From Klebsiella pneumoniae (lineage in GTDB: Bacteria > Pseudomonadota > Gammaproteobacteria > Enterobacterales > Enterobacteriaceae), in contig NZ_KN046819.1 in the NCBI RefSeq assembly GCF_000742135.1, positions 1-64,000 of the forward strand: 64,000 nucleotides of DNA, written 5' to 3'. Each line of letters begins with the position of its first letter. Position 1 is the first letter of the stretch. Positions 44,138 through 53,242 of the stretch are shown piece after piece. Under the pieces are notes generated by a model that was not told where the DNA came from, made no database searches, and saw only the letters and a list, made by a program, of their open reading frames with translations. Position numbers and translations under genes: made by a program.

Positions 44138-44317
44138 ATGATGGAAAAAGAACAGAATCAATGTTGCCAGCAACCCCTCCTGCATCAGGATGTATCTCCC
44201 ACTACATCCCGGGTCACTTTCAGCACAGATAAAAAGGTACTAACGGCAGAGCAATACAGAGACTGGCAATACATTGGCGCAACCCTCAGCGATAAAATCA
44301 GCCGATACGCTGAATAA
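44138..44317 (+). CDS. Unknown 59-aa protein after traU
   Basis: GGAAAAGG precedes ATG 44138. Product MMEKEQNQCCQQPLLHQDVS .. TAEQYRDWQYIGATLSDKIS is soluble and not recognised. It lies between traU and the first extra membrane-protein gene and probably belongs to the same insertion. Confidence 0.5.
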   Translation: MMEKEQNQCCQQPLLHQDVSPTTSRVTFSTDKKVLTAEQYRDWQYIGATLSDKISRYAE

Positions 44318-44334
44318 GTACGACTGGAGGCAAC

Positions 44335-44886
44335 ATGTTGAAGAACTATGCGTTTGTGAAAACGTCGATACATACAGTCGGTATGACCCTGAAGTCTCCA
44401 CCTCTGGCATCGATACCGGGTATATCCGACGCCTCTCAGGCATGTGATAAAATCTCTGCCAGGCTGCGTTATGGCATCATTCCCCGACCGGAGGGGGTCA
44501 ACCGTCTGAATGCCATATTGTGGCTTGCAAGAATGCGAGAGGCCGGGATTCATGGGCAGTCATCAGCGACGGCACATGAGCTTGGGCGGCTGAATGTTTT
44601 GCTCGGGCAGGTCAGCGGTGTGCTCAAAGCATGCTGGATTTACCGGGGATGGGAGGCCTCGCGTGCATCGACTATAGTGTCCATTCTGCTGATTATCCCT
44701 GCATTCCTGGTATTTTGGCTGGCGCTATATGTCGGGGGGACGATTCTGGTCTGTTCTGTCAGTATGGCGTTGTTTCTTGGTGTTGGCGTCGTGATTAACT
44801 TATGGATCAAAGATCCTGTGGGGCTTTTCTGGTCGCTGTACAGCTATATACCTTTATATGCCATACATTTATATGTGATTGAGTGA
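44335..44886 (+). CDS. Unknown membrane protein in traU-trbC insertion
   Basis: 183 residues. Soluble N-terminal two thirds, then two strong membrane segments (TIVSILLIIPAFLVFWLALY; GTILVCSVSMALFLGVGVVI) and a hydrophobic tail. ATG 44335 follows CTGGAGGCAAC. No family recognised. It is transcribed with tra. Candidate roles are exclusion, surface modification or phage interference, none shown by sequence. Confidence 0.6.
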   Translation: MLKNYAFVKTSIHTVGMTLKSPPLASIPGISDASQACDKISARLRYGIIPRPEGVNRLNAILWLARMREAGIHGQSSATAHELGRLNVLLGQVSGVLKACWIYRGWEASRASTIVSILLIIPAFLVFWLALYVGGTILVCSVSMALFLGVGVVINLWIKDPVGLFWSLYSYIPLYAIHLYVIE

Positions 44887-44897
44887 TGATGAAATTA

Positions 44898-45572
44898 TCA
44901 AAGGGTTTTATCGTTATAAATTTTAAATGCGCCGCCATTGCGATGCACTTTGAATCCGTTGGGGTGTTTGCAGTAGGTGAAAAGGCGATAGCGTGTTTTA
45001 CCACCGTATCTCAGATTGAGAACCATTGCTTCAGGAAGATGAGTTAATCTTTCTTTTACGGTGAATGATATTCCTCTTTCTCTCAGGTTGTTACATAAGA
45101 CTTTGCGTAGTCCCGGCCTTAAGAGGTGTGACTCGAATGTGATGGCCTTACAGGGAAAGTGACTCAAAAGGTAGCTGATATCTGCTGCGGTTTTCTCGGC
45201 GATGTCTTCATAAGATCCTGGTTGAGACATAGCTTCCGTATATCCACGGTTGATATCTACCCGAAGGTTCGACAGACAGGGAGTCAGCACCATATCGGTA
45301 ATCGGGGTTTTTAATATTGATGACGATAAAAAATAAGAAACAAACCAGACGGCTACAACTGACACAAATGTCATAGAATAAAAAAGATAAACATTCTCTG
45401 TGAATAAACAGAGGGTTTTCTGTGCTGTAAAGCACAACGCTAAAGACAGTATTAATAACGTAAGTTCGGCAGGAAATGGTCTTCTCAATTTTATGAAAAG
45501 AGAATGGTTATCTTTGAAGCGAAAGCGAAGGGCTGCAGTTAACAAAACTAAAAAGATAAGCAACCCAGTCAT
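44898..45572 (-). CDS. Unknown membrane protein, opposite to tra
   Basis: About 224 residues from MTGLLIFLVLLTAALRFRF (ATG 45572; a longer frame to 45602 exists). Three N-terminal hydrophobic segments, including LTLLILSLALCFTAQ and YSMTFVSVVAVWFVSYFLSS, then a soluble C-terminal domain (SYEDIAEKTAADISYLLSHF). It is the only gene within the tra operon on the opposite strand, so it must have its own promoter, located in 45573-45628 back-to-back with the next gene. Confidence 0.6.
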   Translation of the reverse strand: MTGLLIFLVLLTAALRFRFKDNHSLFIKLRRPFPAELTLLILSLALCFTAQKTLCLFTENVYLFYSMTFVSVVAVWFVSYFLSSSILKTPITDMVLTPCLSNLRVDINRGYTEAMSQPGSYEDIAEKTAADISYLLSHFPCKAITFESHLLRPGLRKVLCNNLRERGISFTVKERLTHLPEAMVLNLRYGGKTRYRLFTYCKHPNGFKVHRNGGAFKIYNDKTL

Positions 45573-45628
45573 TCTGCACTCTCCCCAATATGTTACTGCC
45601 AATGAGCGGTCTGATAAGGAAATGATAC

Positions 45629-46227
45629 ATGTATGATTGTGATCCTGTAAACGAGTTCACTTATGTTCGTGATAGGTTAAACGGCATTTTTCTTCGCCTC
45701 TCGGAAGAACCTTTTATCCGACTGAGTAAAAAAAGAATCATACAACGCCACCTCTCGGACATACAGTGGATGTTGAACCACAACCATTACCCTACACCGG
45801 GACAGGTGGATTTTTTTATCAGTCTGTTGCGGGATGATAAATTCAGTGTGGTCAGAGAGGAAGGACGACACACAAAAAGTGCAGCAGATATTCAGCTGAT
45901 GATCGATGCACTAAAGGATATCCGGGATTTTTTAAAGCTGATTACCCGGTATGAAACAGAGGGGGATATTATCAGGCTTACATCGTGTTCAGCCTGGAGA
46001 AATACAGCGTTATATCTCTGTCTTGCTGCTTTCTTTGCATTGTTTATAGCTCAGGTTGTTATATTTTCAGGCTATTCCCCCCCCTGGCTGTTTACTTTAG
46101 TGGTTTCGCCTTCTTTTTTATAACATCGCTGGTTCTAGAAAATGAAGTGCTGATATTTTCTTTCATCGGTCTGGTTGTCTTTACTCTATGCATCCTTTTT
46201 GCATGGACAGGTCATTATCCCGGATAA
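45629..46227 (+). pseudogene. Unknown membrane protein split at a C8 tract
   Basis: The frame from ATG 45629 gives a soluble N-terminal domain (LSKKRIIQRHLSDIQWMLNH) and a first membrane helix (LYLCLAAFFALFIAQVVIFS), then ends prematurely at 46123. Just after GYS lies a run of eight C (46077-46084). A shift there leads into a frame with a natural-looking continuation (PLAVYFSGFAFFFITSLVLE; FIGLVVFTLCILFAWTGHYP), ending 46227, about 198 residues in total. Nine C would restore it. Either a mutation, a phase-variable switch or ribosomal slippage. Confidence 0.6.
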
Positions 46228-46266
46228 CATAAATATCAGTCATTATAATCGGTAATAGAGGCAATT

Positions 46267-46914
46267 ATGAATAAAAGAATCACCGGGCTGGCCTGGGGGC
46301 TGAGTTTGCTCTGCACTACGGCGTCAGCCGCTGACAATATTAATACTCCCGGGGACCAGCAGTGGCTGAAGCAGCAGGAAAAACTGAGTCAGCAGTTACG
46401 TGAAAAGCCGGACACACAGTTGCAGGCATGGGCAGAGCAGCAAGTCAGGGCGAATCCCCTTCAGCATTCCGATAACCAGTTTCTCGATGAACTGGTCCGT
46501 AAACAGCAGGCTGCTCAGAAGGATAAACCACAGCAGGGCGCCGTGTACTTTGTGTCCTTCTCCATTCCCGAAGAGGGGCTGAAACGGATGCTGGGCGAAA
46601 CCCGGCACTACGGTATTCCGGCCACACTGCGGGGCATGGTGAACAATGACCTGAAGACCACCGCTGAAGCCGTGTTGTCCCTGGTGAAAGACGGCGCAAC
46701 TGATGGTGTTCAGATCGACCCGACACTATATACGCAGTACAGCATCCGGAGTGTGCCGTCTCTGGTGGTACGGTGTCAGGCCGGATATGACGTGGTACGC
46801 GGTAACATTCACGTCAAACAGGCACTGGAGAAAGTGGCACAAACCGGTGACTGCGCGCAGGTGGCCCGGCAAATACTTGATGCGCCCTCGAATGCCGCCG
46901 GGAGCCAGCCATGA
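46267..46914 (+). CDS. trbC: Pilus assembly protein TrbC
   Basis: 215 residues, signal peptide ending TASAADN, thioredoxin-fold-like C-terminal region (GAVYFVSFSIPEEGLKRMLG; YSIRSVPSLVVRCQAGYDVV). Works with TraW in pilus assembly. The stop overlaps traN (ATGA), so normal F order resumes here. Confidence 0.93.
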   Translation: MNKRITGLAWGLSLLCTTASAADNINTPGDQQWLKQQEKLSQQLREKPDTQLQAWAEQQVRANPLQHSDNQFLDELVRKQQAAQKDKPQQGAVYFVSFSIPEEGLKRMLGETRHYGIPATLRGMVNNDLKTTAEAVLSLVKDGATDGVQIDPTLYTQYSIRSVPSLVVRCQAGYDVVRGNIHVKQALEKVAQTGDCAQVARQILDAPSNAAGSQP

Positions 46915-48914
46915 AAGACAGACCGTACTTCATAGCGTTACCGGAAATTGTGAGGGTGGAAATGAAAACGGTTATTTCCGTGCTGACCGCGCATTTTTTT
47001 GTCCTTAGCGCCTTCATCTGGCTGGCATCCCCCGCCTGCGCTGACAGTGGAAGTGCCTATAAAGCCGGTTCGGATTTTGCGAAACAGGTGCAGGGCAATG
47101 GTCTGAACTCACTGAAAAATTTCAGTGGTGAGCAGAACCTGCCGGGGTATACCGACAACCCGGATCAGACAAAATACTACGGCGGCGTCACTGCCAGCGG
47201 AGACAGCTCTCTGAAAAGCGATTCAGCCCTGGAGTTCAGCCAGGGGGATACCGGCAAAACGATTACGGAGTCGTTCACGAACCGGCCACCGGATCAGATA
47301 TCTCAGGATGCGCCGTTTATTCAGGCCGCAAAGGATACAGAATCCCGCGCCGACAGCATTGTCGGCGATACCGGACAGTCCTGTACCGCCCAGGTTGTTA
47401 ACCGCAGCGAATTCACAAATCATACCTGCGAACGTGATCTGCAGGTGGAAAATTTTTGTACACGGGAAGCGACCCTGAAGGATAACGCCACCACGCAGAA
47501 AGTTAACCGAACCTATCAGCAGGTGGTGACGCTGAATTATGCCCGGAGTACCCGGCAATGGAGTGGCAACCTGACGATCCCGACCAATGGTCGTCTGCTG
47601 AATGCCTCGGTGGATGGTGAGCCTCTGGTGATCCCCTGGATTGAAGAATGCGATTCCGAAGGGAAGGTGCGGGATAGCTGCAAGAGTGCAGTCAGTGAAA
47701 GCCTGACCCTCTTTGAACGAACGTTCCCCATTGATGTGATCAGCTGGCCACGTTCAGAATCGATATGTTCAGGCGGTCAGAACACGCATTGTAGGAAATA
47801 TACCTATGACGGGAAGGGGAAGATTCATCAGTCGTTTGGTGTGGACAAAGCGGTTAAAGCAGGCCAGAACTTTTCAGTAAGCAAAACATCACGGACCGTA
47901 TCATCGGCCAGCCAGAAACCCGTACAGGTCACGGTCACCCTGGTGATGGAAGAAACCGAAACCGTCTACGCACCTGAAGTCGTCTGGGTTGAAAGCTGTC
48001 CGTTCAGTAAGGATGAAGGAAAAAAAACGGGCGAGGAATGTATCAGCCCGGGAGGAACGCGAACCATCACCCTCGGAGGCAGGGATTACTCGTTCACGGA
48101 AGCATGCTGGAAATATAAGGATACCTGGCTCACGCAACCGGCGGACAACGGCTCCTGTGAAAGCCTGATGAAAAATACGGCCTGTACTCTGTCATCCCGC
48201 CAGTGCGCCTTCTCCAGCGAGGAAGGCACGTGCCTGCATGAATATGCAACGTATTCCTGCGAAACCAGGACGAGTGGCAAGCAAATGATCTGCGGCGGTG
48301 ATGTCTTCTGCCTTGATGGTGAATGTGACAAAGCCACGTCCGGGAAGAGCAACGACTTTGGGCAGGCGGTGTCTGAGCTGGCGGCACTGGCTGCCGCGGG
48401 GAAGGACGTCGCGGCACTGAATGGGGTGGATGTCCGGGCCTTCACCGGAAAAGCGAAGTTCTGTAAGAAGTTTGCTGCCGGCTTCAGTAACTGCTGTAAG
48501 GACGGCGGCTGGGGCCAGGATGTGGGGCTGGCGAAGTGCAACAGTGAAGAAAAGGCGCTGGGAAAGGCAAAGGACAACAAACTGACGGTGAGTGTGGGCG
48601 AGTTCTGCTCCCGGAAAGTGCTGGGTGTCTGTCTGCAGAAAAAGCGCAGTTACTGCCAGTTTGATTCGAAGCTGGCGCAGATAGTTCAGCAGCAGGGGCG
48701 TAACGGGCAGTTGCGTATCGGGTTTGGCAGTGCGAAGCATCCTGACTGTCGGGGGATTACGGTTGATGAGCTGCAGAAAATTCAGTTCGACAGACTGGAT
48801 TTCACTAACTTCTACGAAGACCTGATGAATAACCAGAAAATCCCGGACAGTGGCGTTCTGACGCAGAAAGTGAAAGAGCAGATTGCTGACCAGCTGAAAC
48901 AGGCAGGACAGTAA
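46911..48914 (+). CDS. traN: Mating-pair stabilisation protein TraN
   Basis: 667 residues, somewhat longer than F TraN (about 600). Signal peptide ending SPACADS; more than 20 cysteines; conserved N-terminal (QGNGLNSLKNFSGEQNLPGY) and C-terminal parts (FCKKFAAGFSNCCKDGGWGQ; DCRGITVDELQKIQFDRLDF). The variable middle (about residues 190-380) forms the tip that recognises a recipient outer-membrane protein such as OmpA, OmpW, OmpK36 or OmpF depending on type; I cannot assign the type. Confidence 0.93.
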   Translation: MKDRPYFIALPEIVRVEMKTVISVLTAHFFVLSAFIWLASPACADSGSAYKAGSDFAKQVQGNGLNSLKNFSGEQNLPGYTDNPDQTKYYGGVTASGDSSLKSDSALEFSQGDTGKTITESFTNRPPDQISQDAPFIQAAKDTESRADSIVGDTGQSCTAQVVNRSEFTNHTCERDLQVENFCTREATLKDNATTQKVNRTYQQVVTLNYARSTRQWSGNLTIPTNGRLLNASVDGEPLVIPWIEECDSEGKVRDSCKSAVSESLTLFERTFPIDVISWPRSESICSGGQNTHCRKYTYDGKGKIHQSFGVDKAVKAGQNFSVSKTSRTVSSASQKPVQVTVTLVMEETETVYAPEVVWVESCPFSKDEGKKTGEECISPGGTRTITLGGRDYSFTEACWKYKDTWLTQPADNGSCESLMKNTACTLSSRQCAFSSEEGTCLHEYATYSCETRTSGKQMICGGDVFCLDGECDKATSGKSNDFGQAVSELAALAAAGKDVAALNGVDVRAFTGKAKFCKKFAAGFSNCCKDGGWGQDVGLAKCNSEEKALGKAKDNKLTVSVGEFCSRKVLGVCLQKKRSYCQFDSKLAQIVQQQGRNGQLRIGFGSAKHPDCRGITVDELQKIQFDRLDFTNFYEDLMNNQKIPDSGVLTQKVKEQIADQLKQAGQ

Positions 48915-48937
48915 GAAATGGAAAATAACCGGGGGAA

Positions 48938-49198
48938 ATGATGAAAGTCATATTCACTTCTAATCGTCTTGTTGATTTTCTTATCCGGCTTTTGATTACA
49001 GCGTTTGTCATTTCCCCGGTAATTATCTGGTCGTGGGATACGGTAAAAGAAACCACGGCAGACGGGATGCTTGCCGCTGCTTTCGTTATCCTTTACTCCG
49101 GTGTGCTCCTGTTTATTCTGTATTTTTGTTTTTCTGCCCTGACTGACCTGCAGAAAACCGATGAAAGAAAAAATGATGAAAGGAATGAAGATGAATAA
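48938..49198 (+). CDS. trbE: Conjugal transfer protein TrbE
   Basis: 86 residues, as in F, with two membrane helices (FLIRLLITAFVISPVIIWSW; AAAFVILYSGVLLFILYFCF). A second ATG three bases on is equally possible. Accessory, non-essential. Confidence 0.85.
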   Translation: MMKVIFTSNRLVDFLIRLLITAFVISPVIIWSWDTVKETTADGMLAAAFVILYSGVLLFILYFCFSALTDLQKTDERKNDERNEDE

Positions 49199-49934
49199 AG
49201 CATTACTGCCACTGTTACTCTGCTGCTTTATTTTTCCGGCGTCAGGGAAAGATGCAGGCTGGCAGTGGTATAACGAGAAAATAACTCCGAAGGAAAAAGA
49301 AAATAAACCTGTACCTGCAGCCCCCCGTCAGGAGCCGGATATTATGCAGAAACTGGCCGCGCTGCAGACGGCAACAAAGCGGGCGCTGTACGAAGCCATT
49401 CTGTATCCCCGCGTGGATAATTTTGTGAAATATTTCCGGCTGCAGAATTACTGGACTCAGCAGGCCGGGCTTTTCACCATGAGTGCTAAAAAGGCCATGC
49501 TGGCACATCCCGAACTGGACTATAACCTGCAGTACAGCCATTACAACGGCACGGTACGGAACCAGCTGGCGGCAGACCAGGCGCAGCAGCGACAGGCCAT
49601 TGCGAAACTGGCTGAACACTACGGCATCATGTTTTTTTACCGGGGGCAGGACCCCATCGACGGGCAGCTGGCGCAGGTCATTAATGGCTTCCGGGATACG
49701 TATGGTCTGAGTGTTATTCCCGTTTCCGTGGATGGCGTGATTAATCCGCTGTTGCCGGATTCCCGGACTGACCAGGGGCAGGCGCAGCGCCTCGGCGTGA
49801 AATATTTCCCGGCCATGATGCTGGTTGACCCGAAACAGGGCAGTGTTCGCCCGTTATCATACGGCTTTATTTCGCAGGACGACCTGGCAAAACAATTCCT
49901 GAACGTTTCTGAAGATTTTAAACCAAATTTTTAA
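49191..49934 (+). CDS. traF: Pilus assembly protein TraF
   Basis: 247 residues from MNKALLPLLLCCFIFPASGK, the F start and length. Thioredoxin-like fold without a CXXC pair (AKLAEHYGIMFFYRGQDPID; GVKYFPAMMLVDPKQGSVRP). Periplasmic, needed for pilus assembly together with TraH, TraW and TrbC. Overlaps trbE by eight bases. Confidence 0.95.
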   Translation: MNKALLPLLLCCFIFPASGKDAGWQWYNEKITPKEKENKPVPAAPRQEPDIMQKLAALQTATKRALYEAILYPRVDNFVKYFRLQNYWTQQAGLFTMSAKKAMLAHPELDYNLQYSHYNGTVRNQLAADQAQQRQAIAKLAEHYGIMFFYRGQDPIDGQLAQVINGFRDTYGLSVIPVSVDGVINPLLPDSRTDQGQAQRLGVKYFPAMMLVDPKQGSVRPLSYGFISQDDLAKQFLNVSEDFKPNF

Positions 49935-49949
49935 TCGCGGATTTGATTT

Positions 49950-50297
49950 ATGAGTGAAGATTATTTGAAAATGTTTACAGGTGTTGTTCTGTTAATGCTT
50001 GTCATTATTGTTGGTTATTTCTTTTCTGAGCGTAATGACAGGAAGATGTTTCTCCTGAGCTCACTGGTTTTCCTTGTTATTAATATCGCGTGTTTATATG
50101 TGCTTACCGCCAGTCTCTGGTTTCTGTGTGGTGCAATTATGAATCAGGGCGCAGCAATGGTTGTTCCAATGGTTATTGGCTCATTACCGAACGTTACGAG
50201 CTTCGACAGGTTCAGAAGAATATTTATCTGTATTATGTTGTCATCAGCATGGTCCGGAGTGATGTGGTTTTTTATAAGGGGGCTTATGACAGGCTAA
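49950..50297 (+). CDS. trbA: Conjugal transfer protein TrbA
   Basis: 115 residues with three to four membrane helices (MFTGVVLLMLVIIVGYFFSE; MFLLSSLVFLVINIACLYVL). Same length as F TrbA, accessory function. Bases 50298-50415 contain no gene on this strand. Confidence 0.82.
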   Translation: MSEDYLKMFTGVVLLMLVIIVGYFFSERNDRKMFLLSSLVFLVINIACLYVLTASLWFLCGAIMNQGAAMVVPMVIGSLPNVTSFDRFRRIFICIMLSSAWSGVMWFFIRGLMTG

Positions 50298-50415
50298 GTC
50301 ATATAAAACGGTAATAAAAACCATACAAAATAATGAGGTTGATCTGATTAATATCACACAAACGCGAATATTACAGACATGAATACTCTCATGTAAATAA
50401 TAACCGGAGTTTAAC

Positions 50416-50700
50416 ATGATAAGTAAATGCAGATTCTCTTTACCCCGGCTTGATATTACGGGAATGTGGGTATTTTCCCTGGGTGTCTGGTTTCATATCG
50501 TCGCCCGTCTTGTTTACAGCAAACCCTGGATGGCTTTTTTTCTGGCGGAGTTGATTGCGGCCATCCTTGTGCTGTTCGGCGCATACCAGGTGCTGGATGC
50601 ATGGATTGCACGTGTCAGCCTGGAAGAGCGTGAGGCACTGGAAGCCAGGCAACAGGCCATGATGGAAGGGCAGCAGGAGGGCGGACATGTCTCTCACTAA
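50416..50700 (+). CDS. traQ: Pilin chaperone TraQ
   Basis: 94 residues, two membrane helices (GMWVFSLGVWFHIVARLVY; MAFFLAELIAAILVLFGAY). It inserts TraA propilin into the inner membrane. Overlaps the trbB start by 14 bases. Confidence 0.9.
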   Translation: MISKCRFSLPRLDITGMWVFSLGVWFHIVARLVYSKPWMAFFLAELIAAILVLFGAYQVLDAWIARVSLEEREALEARQQAMMEGQQEGGHVSH

Positions 50701-51232
50701 ATTACTGCCGGTCATTTTGTTGATGATGGCCACAGGTGTGCAGGCCTCCACCCGGGATGAAATTGAACGACTCTGGAATCCGCAGGGTATGGCCGTGCAG
50801 CCTGCACAACCGGCAGCAGACACATCAGCCAGAACAGAAAAGCCGGCTCCCCGCTGGTTCCGCCTCAGCAACGGCAGGCAGGTTAACCTGGCCGACTGGA
50901 AGGTGGTGCTGTTTATGCAGGGGCATTGCCCTTACTGTCACCAGTTTGACCCGGTACTGAAACAGCTGGCACAGCAGTACGGCTTTTCTGTTTTTCCCTA
51001 CACCCTGGATGGTCAGGGGGATACCGCCTTTCCGGAAGCATTACCGGTGCCACCGGACGTGATGCAGACTTTCTTCCCGAATATCCCGGTGGCCACACCG
51101 ACCACCTTCCTGGTCAACGTCAACACACTTGAGGCATTACCGCTTTTGCAGGGGGCAACGGATGCCGCCAGTTTTATGGCGCGGATGGATACCGTTCTGC
51201 AGATGTACGGAGAGGAAAAAGGTGCGAAATAA
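50687..51232 (+). CDS. trbB: Thiol-disulfide isomerase TrbB
   Basis: 181 residues; signal peptide ending VQAST; thioredoxin fold with active site CPYC (Cys81, Cys84) in FMQGHCPYCHQFDP and the cis-proline region VATPTTFLVN. Helps fold the cysteine-rich TraU, TraN and TraH in the periplasm. Confidence 0.93.
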   Translation: MSLTKLLPVILLMMATGVQASTRDEIERLWNPQGMAVQPAQPAADTSARTEKPAPRWFRLSNGRQVNLADWKVVLFMQGHCPYCHQFDPVLKQLAQQYGFSVFPYTLDGQGDTAFPEALPVPPDVMQTFFPNIPVATPTTFLVNVNTLEALPLLQGATDAASFMARMDTVLQMYGEEKGAK

Positions 51233-51509
51233 GCAGGTGGTGTTACTCATTGCCGGAATATCCGGCATCGCGACGGGAATAATCGTCAGCCTGAATATCC
51301 CCTTTATCCGTCAGGGGCTTTTTTATCCCGCCAGCCCTGTGGAAATTGTCGTTTCGCTGTGTCTTACCTTTTCTGTTTCTGTTGTGTTTTTTGTGGGAGC
51401 AATTGTGGGATGGATTTCGGTGTCTGAAATATATTACAGCCGCATGACCTGTCTGCATGAATCATCAGAAATATCAGAGGGAACTTATGATGAAAGAAAA
51501 AATAAATGA
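51222..51509 (+). CDS. trbJ: Conjugal transfer protein TrbJ
   Basis: 95 residues with a GTG start inside the trbB end, after GAGG. Two membrane helices (VVLLIAGISGIATGIIVSLN; VVSLCLTFSVSVVFFVGAIV). Similar in length to F TrbJ; accessory. Confidence 0.8.
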   Translation: MRNKQVVLLIAGISGIATGIIVSLNIPFIRQGLFYPASPVEIVVSLCLTFSVSVVFFVGAIVGWISVSEIYYSRMTCLHESSEISEGTYDERKNK

Positions 51510-51882
51510 TACAGAACCGGGAATCAAACAAATTGAAAGGGAGATTGAACGTGGTTGTGATAATGCAAAAAAATACTTCTGGCTTTTTGTGGTTTTCTTT
51601 GCTGCCGGATTGATTGTAAGGAACGTTATGCATGATTTTTTCAGTGCCGGTATTGATTCGTGGAAAGCTGACCCGGAATTAAATAATTTTCGTTATATGT
51701 GGAACACCCTGATGTATGTCATTCCGATTATGTTATATGCGCTTGCAGCTGGTTTTCTTGCTGCGGCTTCTCTGTCGCCGTTGTGCGAAATAATATTTGG
51801 GGGTGTCCGGATATTCCTGCTGAAACGCCGTATGCGCCGGGAGAACGAATTAAGGGAGGGCAAGAATGATGCCACGCATTAA
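51487..51882 (+). CDS. trbF: Conjugal transfer protein TrbF
   Basis: 131 residues from ATG 51487 after GAGGG. Charged N-terminus (EPGIKQIEREIERGCDNAKK), then two membrane segments (YFWLFVVFFAAGLIVRNVMH; VIPIMLYALAAGFLAAASLS). Overlaps trbJ and traH. Accessory. Confidence 0.8.
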   Translation: MMKEKINDTEPGIKQIEREIERGCDNAKKYFWLFVVFFAAGLIVRNVMHDFFSAGIDSWKADPELNNFRYMWNTLMYVIPIMLYALAAGFLAAASLSPLCEIIFGGVRIFLLKRRMRRENELREGKNDATH

Positions 51883-53242
51883 ACCTCTTCTGGTTCTTTG
51901 TGCCGCTTTACTGACGGTTACACCCGCAGCGTCAGCTGATGTGAACAGCGACATGAATCAGTTCTTTAATAAGCTGGGATTTGCTTCCAATACCACACAA
52001 CCGGGCGTCTGGCAGGGGCAGGCCGCCGGGTATGCCTATGGTGGCTCCCTGTATGCCCGCACCCAGGTCAAAAATATCCAGCTGATTTCCATGACGCTGC
52101 CGGATATCAATGCCGGATGTGGCGGCATCGACGCCTATCTCGGCTCGTTCAGTTTTATTAATGGCGATCAGTTGCAGCGTTTTGTTAAGCAGATTATGAG
52201 CAATGCTGCCGGTTACTTTTTTGACCTTGCCCTGCAGGCAACGGTGCCGGAAATCAAAACCGCAAAAGACTTTCTGCAGAAAATGGCAAGCGACATTAAC
52301 AGTATGAACCTCAGCTCCTGTCAGGTGGCGCAGGGGATTGTCGGAGGATTATTTCCTCAGACTCAGGTGTCACAGCAGAAGGTCTGTCAGGACATTGCCG
52401 GTGAGAGCAATATTTTTGCTGACTGGGCCGCGTCCCGTCAGGGCTGCACGGTCGGAGGACAGTCATCGTCTGTTCGTGACAAGGCCAGTGACAAAGATAA
52501 GGAACGGGTGCTGAAGAACATCAATATCATCTGGGACTCGCTGTCCAAAAACAGGATGCTTGATGGTAACAAAGAACTGAAAGAATTTATTATGACGCTC
52601 ACCGGTACGCTGATTTTTGGGGAAGACAGCGAGATTACCCCCCTGCCGGCGCGTACCACTGACCGCGATATCCTCCGGGCGATTATGGAGGGGGGAACGG
52701 CAAAAGTTTATCACTGCAACGATTCGGACAAGTGTCTGAAGGTGGTGGCGGATGCAAATGTGACCATCGCCCGGGATAAAGCCCTGAAATCACAGATTAC
52801 AAAACTGCTCACCAGTATTCAGAATAAAGCGGTGAGTGATACTCCACTGGATGACAGGGAAAAAGGCTTCATTTCCAGCACCACCGTCCCCGTCTTTAAA
52901 TATCTTATTGACCCGCAGATGCTCGGTGTGTCCAGCAGCGTGGTTTACCAGCTGACGGACTATATCGGCTACGACATCATGCTCCAGTACATTCAGGAAC
53001 TGCTTCAGCAGGCCCGGGCCATGATTGCCACCGGGAACTATCCACAGACCGTGCTGGACAGTGTGCTGGAGAATCTGAATCAGGCACAGCAACAGATTGC
53101 GGTTTTCCAGGGGCAGGTAAAGGTCCAGCAGGATGCATTGCTGGTTGTTGACCGTCAGATGAGCTACATGCGCCAGCAGCTGTCCGCCCGCATGCTCAGC
53201 CGTTACCAGAACAACTATCACTTCGGAGGGAGCACGCTGTGA
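51866..53242 (+). CDS. traH: Pilus assembly protein TraH
   Basis: 458 residues; ATG 51866 or 51869. Signal peptide (PLLVLCAALLTVTPAASADV), conserved DMNQFFNKLGFASNTTQPGV and cysteine-containing segments, and a C-terminal coiled coil ending LSARMLSRYQNNYHFGGSTL. Periplasmic/outer-membrane pilus assembly factor. Overlaps traG by four bases. Confidence 0.95.
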   Translation: MMPRIKPLLVLCAALLTVTPAASADVNSDMNQFFNKLGFASNTTQPGVWQGQAAGYAYGGSLYARTQVKNIQLISMTLPDINAGCGGIDAYLGSFSFINGDQLQRFVKQIMSNAAGYFFDLALQATVPEIKTAKDFLQKMASDINSMNLSSCQVAQGIVGGLFPQTQVSQQKVCQDIAGESNIFADWAASRQGCTVGGQSSSVRDKASDKDKERVLKNINIIWDSLSKNRMLDGNKELKEFIMTLTGTLIFGEDSEITPLPARTTDRDILRAIMEGGTAKVYHCNDSDKCLKVVADANVTIARDKALKSQITKLLTSIQNKAVSDTPLDDREKGFISSTTVPVFKYLIDPQMLGVSSSVVYQLTDYIGYDIMLQYIQELLQQARAMIATGNYPQTVLDSVLENLNQAQQQIAVFQGQVKVQQDALLVVDRQMSYMRQQLSARMLSRYQNNYHFGGSTL

